The notes below the pieces were generated by a model. The model did not search any database. It had not been told where the DNA came from and saw only the letters and a program-made list of their open reading frames with translations. Below are positions 16,597-26,309 of a DNA stretch of 64,000 nucleotides, piece by piece. Source of the DNA: Niastella soli (GTDB lineage: Bacteria; Bacteroidota; Bacteroidia; Chitinophagales; Chitinophagaceae); assembly GCF_017742245.1 (NCBI RefSeq), contig NZ_JAGHKO010000010.1:1-64000 (forward strand). Reading direction: 5' to 3'. The position numbers and the translations under genes were made by a program. Each line of letters opens with the position of its first letter. Positions within the stretch are counted from its first letter, which is position 1.

Positions 16597-17700
16597 TTAA
16601 TCTTCAATAGGCAGGTTGAAATACTGTTCCATGGTTCGCCAGTACTTGTCTCTTCTTATAAAGAACACGATCTCATAGGGAGTTTCCTTACTATCAATGT
16701 ACTGATTCAACAAAACCGCCGGGGTTTTATATTCGCTCACATAAAAGTAAATATTCTTGCAATTGTCGTAGGTTTTATTTCCGGCCAAAATGGCTTTATC
16801 ACCGGGCAGCAGGGTGAAGATCTCCTCTTCCAGGGTTTGCAGTGCTATTAATTGTTCTTCAAACGGGAAACCACCTTCATCACCGGTAAAGTTCATATTG
16901 ATCTGTAATAACCAGGAATAAGCCGGCTTTTTATCCCAATACCTGCATTCCATGTTAACGGTCAATAACATCTTTCTGCCATCCCTGTCTTCCGCCTCCA
17001 GTAAATGAAACGTATCGGGCCGTTCGGCCGGTACCGATTCATATTTCTCCACAAATTCCTTCTCGCGCCAATTTAAATATTCATTCAGTTTTGAAACAGG
17101 TATCACTTCGATCTCCTGGTCGGGTCTGGGCAGCGGGCCGGTCTCATAATGATCGATCTTGGTGGCCGTATTCACCTCCCCCAATCCATTTTCAAGATAG
17201 ATCATGCCGCCCGCCTGAAACTGATCATCCATTTCACTGGTATACTCAGTATGAGTAATTACTATACTAACTTCATCGGGATAATTATCCTGTACAATAG
17301 GATAAAAGCTGGTGTTGGCAGTGGTGAACTGAAGGCCATACAGGTCGATGCTTATGCCTTCAAAACCGAGGGCGGGTTTATGCGCTGTAAATATCCAGTT
17401 AGGGACGGGTGGTGCTGCTTTTACCAGTTCTTCTACTTTACAAAACAAAGCTATATCGCCGTCGGAAGTGATAATGAGCTCAAAATTGCCATTACTATCG
17501 GGACCGGCCAGGGCTTTAAGATAAGGATCATACGGCTGCATTTGATGAATAAGCTCCTCCAAAAACGACAGAGCCTGATCAGAATCATTCTTTTCAAGCC
17601 CTCTAAAACGGTGCTCATTATTAATGAACCATTGCCAGAACGCCGCTATTGCCTGTTGCACCTCCCCTTCCTTTCTGTAATATTTGCTTAAGCCAGCCAT
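16597..17700 (-). CDS. Hypothetical protein (soluble, unknown family)
   Basis: 367 residues, acidic, no signal peptide or membrane segment, so probably cytosolic. The N-terminal stretch FWQWFINNEHRFRGLEKND followed by FELIITSDGDIALFCKVEELVKAAP resembles a family of uncharacterised bacterial proteins that share the FWxWF and ADGD-like segments; I cannot name the Pfam entry with confidence. The C-terminal part (TFHLLEAEDRDGRKMLLTVN, ending FFIRRDKYWRTMEQYF) looks like a second, DUF695-like half. The gene stands alone, divergent from the Pmp3-like gene at 17996. Confidence 0.6.
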   Translation of the reverse strand: MAGLSKYYRKEGEVQQAIAAFWQWFINNEHRFRGLEKNDSDQALSFLEELIHQMQPYDPYLKALAGPDSNGNFELIITSDGDIALFCKVEELVKAAPPVPNWIFTAHKPALGFEGISIDLYGLQFTTANTSFYPIVQDNYPDEVSIVITHTEYTSEMDDQFQAGGMIYLENGLGEVNTATKIDHYETGPLPRPDQEIEVIPVSKLNEYLNWREKEFVEKYESVPAERPDTFHLLEAEDRDGRKMLLTVNMECRYWDKKPAYSWLLQINMNFTGDEGGFPFEEQLIALQTLEEEIFTLLPGDKAILAGNKTYDNCKNIYFYVSEYKTPAVLLNQYIDSKETPYEIVFFIRRDKYWRTMEQYFNLPIED

Positions 17701-17968
17701 GGTAAATATTTTCTACACAATTGTATTTACAATAATAATCATTTCTGACGGTGTATGCAGTTTTATCCTAACTGTCATATACAACCTGTGATCGCTATCA
17801 CCCGGCCCTTTCCCAATGCAATGGTAGGTGCTTTTATTTCTTAAAACAAATGTATGCGTACGGGGCATATTAAGGCTTTTTGCCAGTTGAGCCTTTTTGG
17901 ACAGCCAGGGGGTCTTACAATCTGGTCTTTTAATTGCATGTGAGTTTCAATTCTGAAAAATTCATCAC

Positions 17969-17976
17969 TATATTTG
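17969..17976 (+). promoter_or_regulatory. Bacteroidota -7 box
   Basis: TATATTTG matches TAnnTTTG 27 bases upstream of the Pmp3-like gene's start. Confidence 0.55.
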
Positions 17977-17995
17977 TCTTACCAAAATAGATAAT

Positions 17996-18412
17996 ATGAA
18001 AAAGATCACTACCCGAATTCTGACCTTATTGGTAATGGTATCTGTTTGCACGTCTCCTGTACTGGCTGCTTCTATGCCTTCTGCTGAAAACACTGCGAAA
18101 ACCGAACCAGCTCCGGCGTCAGTAACATCTGCCGTTGATGAATTCAAGAGCCTGTCAAGGAATGAGCGCAAATCACGTATTAAAGAGGCTAAGAAATTAA
18201 TGAAAGAGTACAAGGCAGACAAACGGGCTGGTCGTGCTGAAGAAACCGATCAAGTATTATTGGCTATTCTGGCTATCCTGTTACCCCCACTGGCTGTTTA
18301 CCTGAAAGAAGGAGAAGTTAATTCAAAGTTCTGGATCAGCATCATCCTTACTTTGCTCTTCTGGATCCCAGGTGTAATCTTTGCTCTGTTGGTGGTATTT
18401 GATGCCATCTAA
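17996..18412 (+). CDS. Exported YqaE/Pmp3-like small membrane protein
   Basis: 138 residues. It has a signal peptide (residues 1-24, ending VLAASMPSA), a charged helical middle (SLSRNERKSRIKEAKKLMKEY), then a C-terminal Pmp3-type hydrophobic domain: LLAILAILLPPLAVYLKEGE and LTLLFWIPGVIFALLVVF. Pmp3/YqaE proteins are normally ~55 residues and carry a hydrophobic hairpin; here that unit is fused to a leader and a basic segment, an arrangement common in Bacteroidota. A role in membrane potential or stress response is known for yeast Pmp3 only, so it is an inference here. A perfect hairpin terminator follows. Confidence 0.82.
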   Translation: MKKITTRILTLLVMVSVCTSPVLAASMPSAENTAKTEPAPASVTSAVDEFKSLSRNERKSRIKEAKKLMKEYKADKRAGRAEETDQVLLAILAILLPPLAVYLKEGEVNSKFWISIILTLLFWIPGVIFALLVVFDAI

Positions 18413-18431
18413 GTCAAGCTATAACTTTATT

Positions 18432-18463
18432 AAAAAGGCCCCCGATGCATCGGGGGCCTTTTT
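18432..18463. terminator. Intrinsic terminator (GATGCATC core)
   Basis: A perfect palindrome of 32 bases, flanked by five A and five T, with the core CCCCCGATGCATCGGGGG. Another palindrome with the same core is at 23513-23542. Confidence 0.9.
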
Positions 18464-18864
18464 GTTTGGCTGTAGTTAGAGCACCTTTTACCATGTATTT
18501 GGGTAATTTTTGAAATTGACAATAAAGTAATACGCCTGTATAAACAACCAGGTACCCCTGCTTTAATAATACCGCCTGCAACCAGAGATCCCACAAAAGC
18601 ATCGTGATTATTACATATTAACGTTATATACAAGAATTTGCTAATCACCCGGATAACTAGTTTAGCATAAGGTCAAATTGACAATTCATACCTACACCGG
18701 GAAATGTACAATAGTAAAAACCATAGGGTTATGTATTGATCAGGGGCTATCCTACGCACATTTTACGGCCGCTGTTTTTGCGATCAATTACTCGTAAAGC
18801 TTGCAAATACTAAAAATTATTTACACTTTTAATGTTCATATTCCTTAATAAAACCAACTAAACT
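18464..18864. other. Intergenic region without a recognised gene
   Basis: 401 bases between the Pmp3-like terminator and the DUF5684-like gene. I see no coding region, repeat or strong hairpin. The last 60 bases are AT-rich and presumably hold the downstream promoter, but no clean TAnnTTTG box is present. Confidence 0.6.
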
Positions 18865-19263
18865 ATGGCAATTCTGTTCCTCCTTATTTTTGGCCTTGCA
18901 ATTTTCCTCATTGCCAGCATGTGGAAAGTATTTGAAAAAGCCGGCCAACCAGGCTGGGCATGTATTATCCCTATTTACAATTTTATTGTTCTTTTAAAGA
19001 TCGTGGGAAAACCTACCTGGTGGGTCCTCCTGTTCTTTATTCCCGTTGTAAACTATGTTTTCATTATCTGGACATACAATATGTTGTCTAAGAGCTTTGG
19101 TAAGGATGAAGGTTTCACTATTGGCATTATTTTCTTAGGCGTAGTGTTCCTCCCTATTCTGGGATTCGGTGATGCCAAATATGTTGGCCCTTATGGCGAT
19201 GCAGCTGCTTTTGCCGCTGCTCAACAACCAGATTTTGATTTTGATGCACCTCAACCTGCATAA
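18865..19263 (+). CDS. DUF5684-like integral membrane protein
   Basis: 132 residues, four hydrophobic segments, beginning with a signal-anchor (LFLLIFGLAIFLIASMW). KAGQPGWACIIPIYNFIVLLKI, then WWVLLFFIPVVNYVFIIWTYNMLSKSFG and a final helix ending LPILGFGDAKYVGP, are typical of the DUF5684 family, often annotated as 'signal peptidase I-like' although no Ser/Lys catalytic pair is present. The C-terminal 20 residues are acidic and low-complexity. The function is unknown. A strong terminator follows. Confidence 0.8.
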   Translation: MAILFLLIFGLAIFLIASMWKVFEKAGQPGWACIIPIYNFIVLLKIVGKPTWWVLLFFIPVVNYVFIIWTYNMLSKSFGKDEGFTIGIIFLGVVFLPILGFGDAKYVGPYGDAAAFAAAQQPDFDFDAPQPA

Positions 19264-19284
19264 CAAATAAATTATTCGTTTTAC

Positions 19285-19324
19285 AAAAAAGCCTCCCCAA
19301 CGGTACTGTAGGGGAGGCTTTTTT
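19285..19324. terminator. Intrinsic terminator
   Basis: The arms AAAAAAGCCTCCCC (19285-19298) and GGGGAGGCTTTTTT (19311-19324) enclose a 12-base loop. It lies between two convergent genes (18865 and 19357) and can serve both. Confidence 0.88.
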
Positions 19325-19356
19325 GTATATAGGCCTTATATTATTGAGCGTTCATG

Positions 19357-20247
19357 CTACAACTTAATTTCTACCTGTCCGTTAGCCCAGATCAGTAATG
19401 CGCTGTCATCACAATCGCCGGTAGTCCCAAAATCGACATACAAAACGCGGTTATTGATAGTCAGTTTCAATTTCCCTTTTGCTATCCAATGACAGGCAAC
19501 GGGTTTTATCAGCGGTGATTCGGTATTCTTTGTTACCGTAACGCCATTGGCATATTTGATGGTGGTGCTAACTTCAGTGGAATACACATCATCTGCGCAG
19601 CTGGCAGTGGCGGCGCCTTCAATCTGAGTAACAGTTTTTGTGCCTTCATAAGTAAACCCTCTACCGTTTGGCCAGGCGACTTTTCCGCCGGCAATTTTAA
19701 CCGAATACTTTACTGCGCCATTTGCACTGAGGTTGGTAACGGTTTTTACGCCTTCGATATGCGCGCGGTTAACATAGTAATCCTGTAGGGTAATGGTGAG
19801 AACAGCACCTGATTTGTGAACGGGTGCAGAAAAATTCAGGACCACTTTACCTTTTCTTAGTTTACCATCGCGGCAAACACAGCCATCGCCATAATTTACC
19901 GTAACAGTTTTAGGGAAAGTGGTGTCATTAGGTTCAGCAGTAATAGTAACACAAGGGCCTAATTTCAGTGCCAGGTTTACAAACAGATCAATGCGAATAC
20001 GTGCGGTGTTACCATCGGTAGCTATACGACCGTTATCAACAGCGCCGCTTTGCAGATCGGCACCTGCTGCGAGTCCCATTTCAGTGACGTCATCATATTC
20101 TCCCTCGGCGGCGGCATCTTCCTGACTAATTGTTTGCGCCTCCGTATCGCTTACAGGTGTTTGAGAAGTATCATCTTTTTTACAGGAACCAATCGATAAA
20201 GCCATCAGTAAGAGCATAGCAATAGCTGCTGAAATTCTACATTTCAT
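19357..20247 (-). CDS. Lipoprotein of a Bacteroidota-specific family
   Basis: 296 residues. Lipobox IGSC (Cys22) is followed by an acidic Glu/Asp/Ala-rich linker. The mature part has VTVNYGDGCVCRDGKLRKGKV, VNRAHIEGVKTVTN, FTYEGTKTVTQIEG and FGTTGDCDDSALLIWANG: repeated beta-strand segments with paired Cys residues, matching a family of uncharacterised surface lipoproteins in this phylum. The function is unknown. The four-plus Cys suggest disulfides in the periplasm or at the surface. It is convergent with the DUF5684-like gene and divergent from the aldolase gene across 319 bases. Confidence 0.72.
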   Translation of the reverse strand: MKCRISAAIAMLLLMALSIGSCKKDDTSQTPVSDTEAQTISQEDAAAEGEYDDVTEMGLAAGADLQSGAVDNGRIATDGNTARIRIDLFVNLALKLGPCVTITAEPNDTTFPKTVTVNYGDGCVCRDGKLRKGKVVLNFSAPVHKSGAVLTITLQDYYVNRAHIEGVKTVTNLSANGAVKYSVKIAGGKVAWPNGRGFTYEGTKTVTQIEGAATASCADDVYSTEVSTTIKYANGVTVTKNTESPLIKPVACHWIAKGKLKLTINNRVLYVDFGTTGDCDDSALLIWANGQVEIKL

Positions 20248-20347
20248 GTGTATTCTTTTAAAGTGTAAAAATTGTAGTGGTAAAGTGAGCTTTTTGAAGG
20301 CAACTGATAGCCTAGGTTTAATATCATGTTAAAAAAAACTATCGTGC

Positions 20348-20399
20348 GACAGGTAGCAAGAGCAAAGCTTGCCCCGCAATAGCGGGGGTTACAACTGTC
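20348..20399. repeat. CTTGCCCCGC...GCGGGG compound hairpin, copy 1
   Basis: The inner stem CCCCGC (20372-20377) / GCGGGG (20382-20387) is enclosed by a weaker outer stem GACAG / CTGTC. The flanks CTTG on the left and GTTACA on the right match a similar element at 34032-34071. Confidence 0.5.
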
Positions 20400-20462
20400 C
20401 ACTTACATTTACCGGATTTACAGATTCTCCATTGAATTTCCGCCTCAACATTCTACATTTAT

Positions 20463-20547
20463 AATCCCGAAGCTTCGGTCGGTATTTCTGACGGAGTCTG
20501 AAACTGTCAAAGGCGTCAGAACCGACAATCGAAGTTTCGTCGGGATT
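20463..20547. repeat. Large interrupted palindrome upstream of threonine aldolase
   Basis: The left arm contains ATCCCGA, AGCTTCG, GTCGG and TTCTGACG. The right arm, read in reverse complement, has ATCCCGA, AACTTCG, GTCGG and TTCTGACG in the same order with small insertions. The arms flank about 20 bases. It ends 20 bases before the aldolase start codon, so the RNA form could affect translation, but it may be a dispersed repeat. Confidence 0.55.
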
Positions 20548-20566
20548 TAATATTCAAGATTAATCT

Positions 20567-21589
20567 ATGATAGTTGATTTAAGATCGGATACAGTGACCC
20601 AACCTACCTCGGAAATGTTGGACGCGATGTTAAGAGCGCATGTAGGCGATGATGTTTTTGGTGAAGATGCTACCGTAAATTTGCTGGAGACCATGGCGGC
20701 CGAACTGTTTGGCATGGAAGCCGCTCTCTATTGCCCTACCGGTACCATGAGCAATCAGATCGCTATTAAAGTGCATACACAACCAGGCGATGAAGTGATC
20801 TGCGATCAAACTGCGCATGTGTATCAGTACGAAGGGGGCGGTATGGCATTCAATTCCGGCGTACAATCGAGGTTGATACCCGGCAACCGGGGACGCATCA
20901 CCGCCGACCAGGTTGCTGCAGCCATCAACCCCGACGATGTACATAAAGCCCACACCTCATTGGTTTGCCTGGAAAATACCTCTAACCGCGGTGGTGGCAG
21001 TTGTTATGACCTGAGCGATATACAACAGATCCGAACGGTCTGCGATAACAACAACCTGTCCCTGCACCTCGATGGCGCCCGGTTGTTCAATGCCATTGTA
21101 GCCCGCAACGAATCGCCCAAACAATATGGTGAATTGTTCCATAGCATTTCAGTATGTTTAAATAAAGGGTTGGGATGCCCTATAGGAAGTATCCTTATCG
21201 GCAGCCAGGCCTTTATTAAAAAGGCGCGCCGGGTGCGTAAAGTATTTGGGGGTGGCATGCGCCAGGCCGGTTATATGGCAGCCTGTGGCGTGTACGCGCT
21301 TAAAAACAACATCATCCGCTTACAGCAGGACCATGATAATGCCAAAGAAATTGCATCGAATCTTATTAAAACAACCTTTACTGCAGGGTTATTACCTGTA
21401 GAGACCAACATCATCATTTTTGAAATACAACCACCTTTTCAGGCGGCACAGATAGCAGCAGCGTTAAAGGAAAAAAATATTCTGGCGATCCCCATCTCCC
21501 CCACACACATCAGGATGGTACTGCATTTGGGAATAACGCCTGCCATGGTCCAATATGTAATAGACACAATACTCAGTTTAAATTTATGA
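20567..21589 (+). CDS. ltaE: Low-specificity threonine aldolase (PLP-dependent)
   Basis: 340 residues. It cleaves threonine (or allo-threonine) to glycine and acetaldehyde. [12 protein letters not shown] is the N-terminal signature of this beta-eliminating-lyase fold, [17 protein letters not shown] and ENTSNRGGG are PLP-site stretches, and the Schiff-base Lys is in [16 protein letters not shown]. The gene stands alone after a palindrome-rich leader. The pathway role would be glycine/threonine interconversion. The gene symbol is given by family, not by direct comparison. Confidence 0.9.
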   Translation: MIVDLRSDTVTQPTSEMLDAMLRAHVGDDVFGEDATVNLLETMAAELFGMEAALYCPTGTMSNQIAIKVHTQPGDEVICDQTAHVYQYEGGGMAFNSGVQSRLIPGNRGRITADQVAAAINPDDVHKAHTSLVCLENTSNRGGGSCYDLSDIQQIRTVCDNNNLSLHLDGARLFNAIVARNESPKQYGELFHSISVCLNKGLGCPIGSILIGSQAFIKKARRVRKVFGGGMRQAGYMAACGVYALKNNIIRLQQDHDNAKEIASNLIKTTFTAGLLPVETNIIIFEIQPPFQAAQIAAALKEKNILAIPISPTHIRMVLHLGITPAMVQYVIDTILSLNL

Positions 21590-21797
21590 TCAGCTTGAAC
21601 CAGCTGATCAGGTAAAGATTATGGTTTCAAGTTTCAGCACCTATCCCGCTCTATGCGGAATTACAGGGCGCGTTACCTGTCATCATTTTCTTATTATAAG
21701 TTTTACCTGGACCGTGAAACCTGTAACATACAGTTAAAACAGGGAAGTAAAAATCAAGAACCAAGAATCATTAACTTTGAAGCTAATACAACCAAGT

Positions 21798-23456
21798 ATG
21801 TTACCAAAGATCAAGCCGCACCAGACCGAAGCATGGGACAAACTGGAACGCCATTACAAAAAGATCTCCGAAACGCATTTGCGCGAACTGTTTGCCGATG
21901 ACCCGGATAGGTTCAATAACTTTTCCATTTCGTTTGAAGATATTTTGTTCGATTACTCCAAGAACCGCATCAATGCAAAAACCATTTCGTTGCTGCTCGA
22001 TCTGGCCGAGGAATGCAAACTGTCCGACGCTATAGAAGCCATGTTCACCGGTGATGTAATAAACGAGACTGAAGGCAGATCGGTATTGCATACTGCCCTG
22101 CGCAATATGAGCAACGAACCGGTGTATTCAGAGGGTAAAAATGTAATGCCACAAGTGCACCAGGTATTACAACAAATGAAACAGTTCTGTGAGCGAATTC
22201 ATACTGGCGAATGGACGGGCTACACCGGTAACAAGATCAAATACATCGTTAACATTGGTATTGGCGGCAGCGACCTGGGTCCTTATATGGTAACAGAGGC
22301 GCTAAAACCATACTGGAAAAAAGACATCCAGGTTTTCTATGTTTCCAATGTTGACGCTACCCATATAGTGGAAACATTACGAAAAGTAACCCCACAGGAA
22401 ACGCTTTTCCTCATCGCCTCCAAAACATTTACCACGCAGGAGACCATGACCAATGCCCACACAGCCAGGCAGTGGTTTCTGGAAGCGGCCGATGATGAAA
22501 GCTATGTTGCCAAACATTTTGTGGCGCTTAGTACCAATGAAAAGGAAGTAGTGAAGTTTGGTATTGATAAAGCCAATATGTTCGAATTCTGGGACTGGGT
22601 AGGCGGCCGCTATTCATTATGGAGCGCTATTGGTTTATCCATTGCGCTGACCATCGGTTACGAGCATTTTGAATCGTTGTTAAAAGGCGCTAATTCAACC
22701 GACAAACATTTCCGATCTACTCCTTTCGAAAATAACATTCCGGTTATCATGGGGCTTGTAGGCCTCTGGTATACCAACTTTTTCGATAGCCAAACGGAAG
22801 CTATTTTACCATACGACCAGTACATGCACCGTTTTGCCGCTTATTTTCAACAAGGCAATATGGAAAGCAATGGAAAAAGCGTAGATCGCAAAGGTAAACC
22901 GGTGCGCTACGAAACCGGACCGGTTATCTGGGGCGAACCAGGCACCAATGGCCAGCATGCCTTTTATCAATTGATACACCAGGGAACCCTATTGATACCC
23001 TGCGACTTTATTGCGCCGGCCATCAGCCATAACCCAATTGGCGACCATCATCAAAAACTGTTATCCAACTTCTTTGCGCAAACAGAAGCATTAATGAACG
23101 GAAAAACAGAAATAGAAGCAGAAGCCGAATTGATAAAAGCAGGAAGATCGGCTGAGGAAATAAAAGCCCTGGTACCGTTTAAAGTATTTACCGGCAACCG
23201 GCCTACCAACTCTTTTCTCATTAAAAAGATCACGCCGTATACCCTTGGCCAGCTGATTGCCTTGTATGAACACAAAATATTTGTACAGGGTGTTATCTGG
23301 AATATCTTCAGTTTTGATCAATGGGGCGTAGAATTGGGGAAACAACTCGCCAATAATATCCTGCCCGAATTGCAGGACGACAAACCTGTAAGCAAACACG
23401 ACTCCTCTACCAATGGATTGATCAATACCTGGAAGAAGATGAAGTCAGAAGTATGA
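21798..23456 (+). CDS. pgi: Glucose-6-phosphate isomerase
   Basis: 552 residues from ATG at 21798; an upstream in-frame TTG at 21777 is unlikely because the family N-terminus ([17 protein letters not shown]) begins just after the ATG. It interconverts glucose-6-phosphate and fructose-6-phosphate in glycolysis. Signatures seen are [65 protein letters not shown] and the catalytic-region HNPIGDHHQ. The length matches the large enzyme class found in Proteobacteria. A terminator palindrome lies downstream. Confidence 0.95.
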   Translation: MLPKIKPHQTEAWDKLERHYKKISETHLRELFADDPDRFNNFSISFEDILFDYSKNRINAKTISLLLDLAEECKLSDAIEAMFTGDVINETEGRSVLHTALRNMSNEPVYSEGKNVMPQVHQVLQQMKQFCERIHTGEWTGYTGNKIKYIVNIGIGGSDLGPYMVTEALKPYWKKDIQVFYVSNVDATHIVETLRKVTPQETLFLIASKTFTTQETMTNAHTARQWFLEAADDESYVAKHFVALSTNEKEVVKFGIDKANMFEFWDWVGGRYSLWSAIGLSIALTIGYEHFESLLKGANSTDKHFRSTPFENNIPVIMGLVGLWYTNFFDSQTEAILPYDQYMHRFAAYFQQGNMESNGKSVDRKGKPVRYETGPVIWGEPGTNGQHAFYQLIHQGTLLIPCDFIAPAISHNPIGDHHQKLLSNFFAQTEALMNGKTEIEAEAELIKAGRSAEEIKALVPFKVFTGNRPTNSFLIKKITPYTLGQLIALYEHKIFVQGVIWNIFSFDQWGVELGKQLANNILPELQDDKPVSKHDSSTNGLINTWKKMKSEV

Positions 23457-23490
23457 GGTAAGAAGTAGGAAGTAAGAAGGCCCCTACTAC
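23457..23490. repeat. AGAAGTAGGAAGTAAGAAG low-complexity word
   Basis: Right after the pgi stop there are successive GTAAGAAGTAGGAAGTAAGAAG words. The reverse complement of this word family (TTCCTACTTCTTACTTCG) appears near 27800-27825, upstream of the metallophosphoesterase, so the same motif is used at two places. Confidence 0.6.
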
Positions 23491-23512
23491 TGCTTCAGCA
23501 CTATAAAAAAAC

Positions 23513-23542
23513 AAAAGCCTCCCGATGCATCGGGAGGCTTTT
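23513..23542. terminator. Intrinsic terminator (GATGCATC core)
   Basis: Perfect palindrome with A4 and T4 ends and the core CCTCCCGATGCATCGGGAGG. It lies between pgi and the convergent beta-barrel gene (23562). Confidence 0.9.
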
Positions 23543-23561
23543 CTATTATATAGAAAGAGTA

Positions 23562-24149
23562 TTATAAAATCCTTGTTCCAAGATATACCTGGAATCCCTG
23601 GTTTTTCCACTTTTCTTTATTATCAATATCATTGATATTAGCAAGGCCTACCACATACCGCCCCCCGAGTTTGAAGGAACCAATGTTTAATTGCACGCCG
23701 CCCAGCATGGAGAAATCGCCTTTTTTAAAGGCTTCCTGGCCGTTATCTACAAGCGTTTTATCGTGATTCAGTAGAATACCAAATTGCGGACCAGCCTGTA
23801 AGGTGAGGAACTTGGCGGGACTAACATTTAAGAGAACAGGAATGCTCAGGTAGTTCAGTTTTCCTTTAACATCATCCACTCCATGTGGATAAATAGAACC
23901 GAAATGATCACCTGTACGGTAATTGGTCTGGTTCCACATTACTTCAGGTTGAATACCTATTTTATCGCTGAAATTCAATTCGGCAAAAGCGCCCACGTTA
24001 TATCCAAAATTAAATTCATCTTTCATGGAGGTACCATCTACTTTAAAGATGTTGGCACCGGCTTTTGCACCAATATGAAATCCTTGTGCAAAAGAAAGCG
24101 ACGTCAATGTGGAAGCAATTGTTAATAATGCCAGGGATTTTAGTTTCAT
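23562..24149 (-). CDS. PorT-like outer-membrane beta-barrel protein
   Basis: 195 residues. A signal peptide (residues 1-21, ending SLSFAQ) leads to FHIGAKAGANIFKVDGTS, FGYNVGAFAELNFSDKIGIQPEVMW and KLGGRYVVGL: strand-turn-strand segments of the porin-family beta-barrel fold that includes PorT. The final strand runs into the C-terminus (FQVYLGTRIL). The function is unknown. It ends 19 bases from the terminator palindrome it shares with pgi. Confidence 0.82.
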   Translation of the reverse strand: MKLKSLALLTIASTLTSLSFAQGFHIGAKAGANIFKVDGTSMKDEFNFGYNVGAFAELNFSDKIGIQPEVMWNQTNYRTGDHFGSIYPHGVDDVKGKLNYLSIPVLLNVSPAKFLTLQAGPQFGILLNHDKTLVDNGQEAFKKGDFSMLGGVQLNIGSFKLGGRYVVGLANINDIDNKEKWKNQGFQVYLGTRIL

Positions 24150-24262
24150 ATTCTGTGTTATTTATTGGTTCACCTGTAGAAATTCAACTTATATGCCAAG
24201 GTACAATCATCCCTGTTAATTTACCTTAACAGCTAAGTGAAGAAATGCCTAAAAATCAATCA

Positions 24263-25264
24263 TTAAAAACTCAATCCAGCCGTTATAGAGTATACGGTGT
24301 TCAATTTTGAGTTGGAATCCTGCAAATCCAGCAAATAGTAATCGAACAACACCTGCGACTGTAATAGGAACCTCCCCTTTAAATAACTTCCCCTAAACGC
24401 CATACAAGCCGATTGAAAAGCAAACTGGGTACTTTCGGAAATGTCGTTATTGCTGGGTAATGAGTTGATACGTACCGGTGAAAAATTATATGAATAAGAA
24501 GTATTAAAACCATATGTCTGTGTACCGGCATTTATCATGGCAATAGGTGTTAACGTTATGTTATCCCGTTTGCTAAGAACGCTGTACCAGTCAAAGTCCT
24601 TACGCACCGAAATGGTGGCAGAAAAATCGCTTAGCGAGGTGGTATTTTTTACATAAAAACGATTCAACGCCTCCTGTAACCGAGCGAAACGCATTGCTTC
24701 TTTTTTTTCCTTTTCTTCTTTACTTCCCCATCCATAACTCAAGCTTACTGTTGGCCGCACCCACCACTTCTTATAAGAAAAATACGCAAACAGTTCATTC
24801 TGGATAGGTGTAGTATAAAAGTTAAGCGCATCCTTTGTAAAGTACCTGGTATATGCGATGCCTGTTGAATAGCTCTTTTTTATGCGGTCGAATGAAGGAC
24901 TTATTGAATACTGATAAAAATTCATTCCCTCATGCAGAAGCGCATAAGCTGACGCGGAAAAACCCAGGCCTGACTTATGAAAATACCCGATTGAAGGCGA
25001 AAAGATCAACTTCTTTTCGGTGTTTACCGTAACGGAATTCTTTTCATTAAAACTAAAGTAACCAGTGCCTATACTTGTATTGATAGTAAAAAAACTCTTT
25101 TTGCTTACCAGGCTATCTAAATAGGCGTCAAAATCTTTTAATAGTGAGTCCAGTATAGCGGTGGTGTCACCTTTTGAAAATATTGAATCCAGTTTTCCGC
25201 CGTTCTGGGAAAAGGCGGGTTGCAAAGCAATGGATAAAATAAACAGAACAACCAGTTTCTTCAT
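24263..25264 (-). CDS. Exported protein, likely outer-membrane beta-rich
   Basis: 333 residues from ATG at 25264, where a clean signal peptide begins (MKKLVVLFILSIALQPAFSQ); an in-frame start 30 codons earlier lacks this. The mature chain starts with an acidic helical part (DSIFSKGDTTAILDSLLKDFDAYLDSLVS) and then has repeated amphipathic strands with aromatic ends (SIGYFHKSGLGFSASAYAL, KWWVRPTVSLSYGWGSKEE, FLLQSQVLFDYYLL), ending in ITAGLSF, as in barrels. No family name is recognised. Upstream lies a 1.2-kb gene-free stretch. Confidence 0.7.
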   Translation of the reverse strand: MKKLVVLFILSIALQPAFSQNGGKLDSIFSKGDTTAILDSLLKDFDAYLDSLVSKKSFFTINTSIGTGYFSFNEKNSVTVNTEKKLIFSPSIGYFHKSGLGFSASAYALLHEGMNFYQYSISPSFDRIKKSYSTGIAYTRYFTKDALNFYTTPIQNELFAYFSYKKWWVRPTVSLSYGWGSKEEKEKKEAMRFARLQEALNRFYVKNTTSLSDFSATISVRKDFDWYSVLSKRDNITLTPIAMINAGTQTYGFNTSYSYNFSPVRINSLPSNNDISESTQFAFQSACMAFRGSYLKGRFLLQSQVLFDYYLLDLQDSNSKLNTVYSITAGLSF

Positions 25265-26194
25265 ACGTTTGCTAAATAGGCGGCAGGGTACATCCTGGGT
25301 GGATGGAGTACAGAACGAAGATGAGATAAAAAAAATTGGTGCCGGTTTAATCATTACTAATTTTTTGCTAACTTATAGATCCTTAATTATTCTACCATTA
25401 CGAGACCCACTTTACACCAACTGGCTGTAAACCACCAGTCGGTTGCCAATCACCCGCGAATGCAAAGACGCCTGAAGCCCTTCGCAATATTACGGCAATC
25501 CGCCTGATTTGATCCTTTTAAAGCCAGAAATGCCCGGAATGACCTCAGAAAGTAAATTAACTATTGAATACCAGGATTTTCTAAAAACCGTACGTAAAAA
25601 CAGCAACCAAACCACTATACCCGCTCACCGTAGATTTCCGCTCATTCAGCTATAAGATTGTCCGGTTCATCGAAACAACTCGTTGAAGGGGGTTTTCCCA
25701 GCGTAACTTTGAGGTGTCAATACGAAGAGAGCCCTACGAAACCACCTTATGAAATAAGTCCGTAATAAATTTATACAAGATAGTTTTCCCCTAATCCCTA
25801 ACACCGTAGAAAAATTCCTTGTCCCTTACCGTAGAAATGCCCCTGGCATTGAAAGGTACCCTAATGAGTTCACAGTTAAGGTCTGATTTAGTATTCTGAA
25901 GGAGACTGGCTAAAATGGGTTTACGATGGCCCATCGCTCGTAAATGAACTTTTCATCTATAACACCCGAACCGTAAAGTAGCAAATAGCATTTTAGCTGG
26001 TCCCTTATTTACCCTAAACAAGCTCAAAACAAGATCCCCTCATTTCCATACCCCTGTACCCTGACCCGTAAACCCCTGCCCCTTTACCTTTTGTTTTAGT
26101 AAACACTTTTAAATCCGTAACCTGTATAATGATCCGTACCGCCCAGGTGCACGGTTTGGCCCTTTAAAGATGTGACCAAACAGGAATACTTCCC

Positions 26195-26227
26195 GGACCT
26201 CACAGGGATAAAATCCCTTTGAGGTCC
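26195..26227. repeat. 15-bp-arm hairpin with AAA loop
   Basis: The left arm GGACCTCACAGGGAT (26195-26209) and right arm ATCCCTTTGAGGTCC (26213-26227) pair with a single mismatch across an AAA loop. The right arm overlaps the first unit of the 11-base tandem repeat. Confidence 0.85.
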
Positions 26228-26309
26228 TTGTTAGGTCCTTGTTAGGTCCTTGTTAGGTCCTTGTTAGGTCCTTGTTAGGTCCTTGTTAGGTCCTTGCGAG
26301 GTCCCTGTT
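26222..26309. repeat. 11-base tandem repeat AGGTCCTTGTT, about 8 copies
   Basis: AGGTCCTTGTT starts at 26222 and recurs every 11 bases through 26288, with a last variant copy (AGGTCCCTGTT) at 26299. The period is close to one DNA helical turn, so the copies lie on one face of the helix. No coding frame explains the repeat. Confidence 0.92.

Larger units (their letters stand above)
20248..20566. other. Divergent intergenic region with hairpin elements
   Basis: This region between the lipoprotein and the threonine aldolase holds a compound hairpin at 20368-20393 and a large interrupted palindrome at 20463-20547 (listed separately). No coding sequence is seen. It probably holds promoters for both genes. 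Confidence 0.65.

Noticed and set aside
21653-21901. 82-codon frame upstream of pgi
   Set aside because: It overlaps the pgi start in another frame and has no features of its own.
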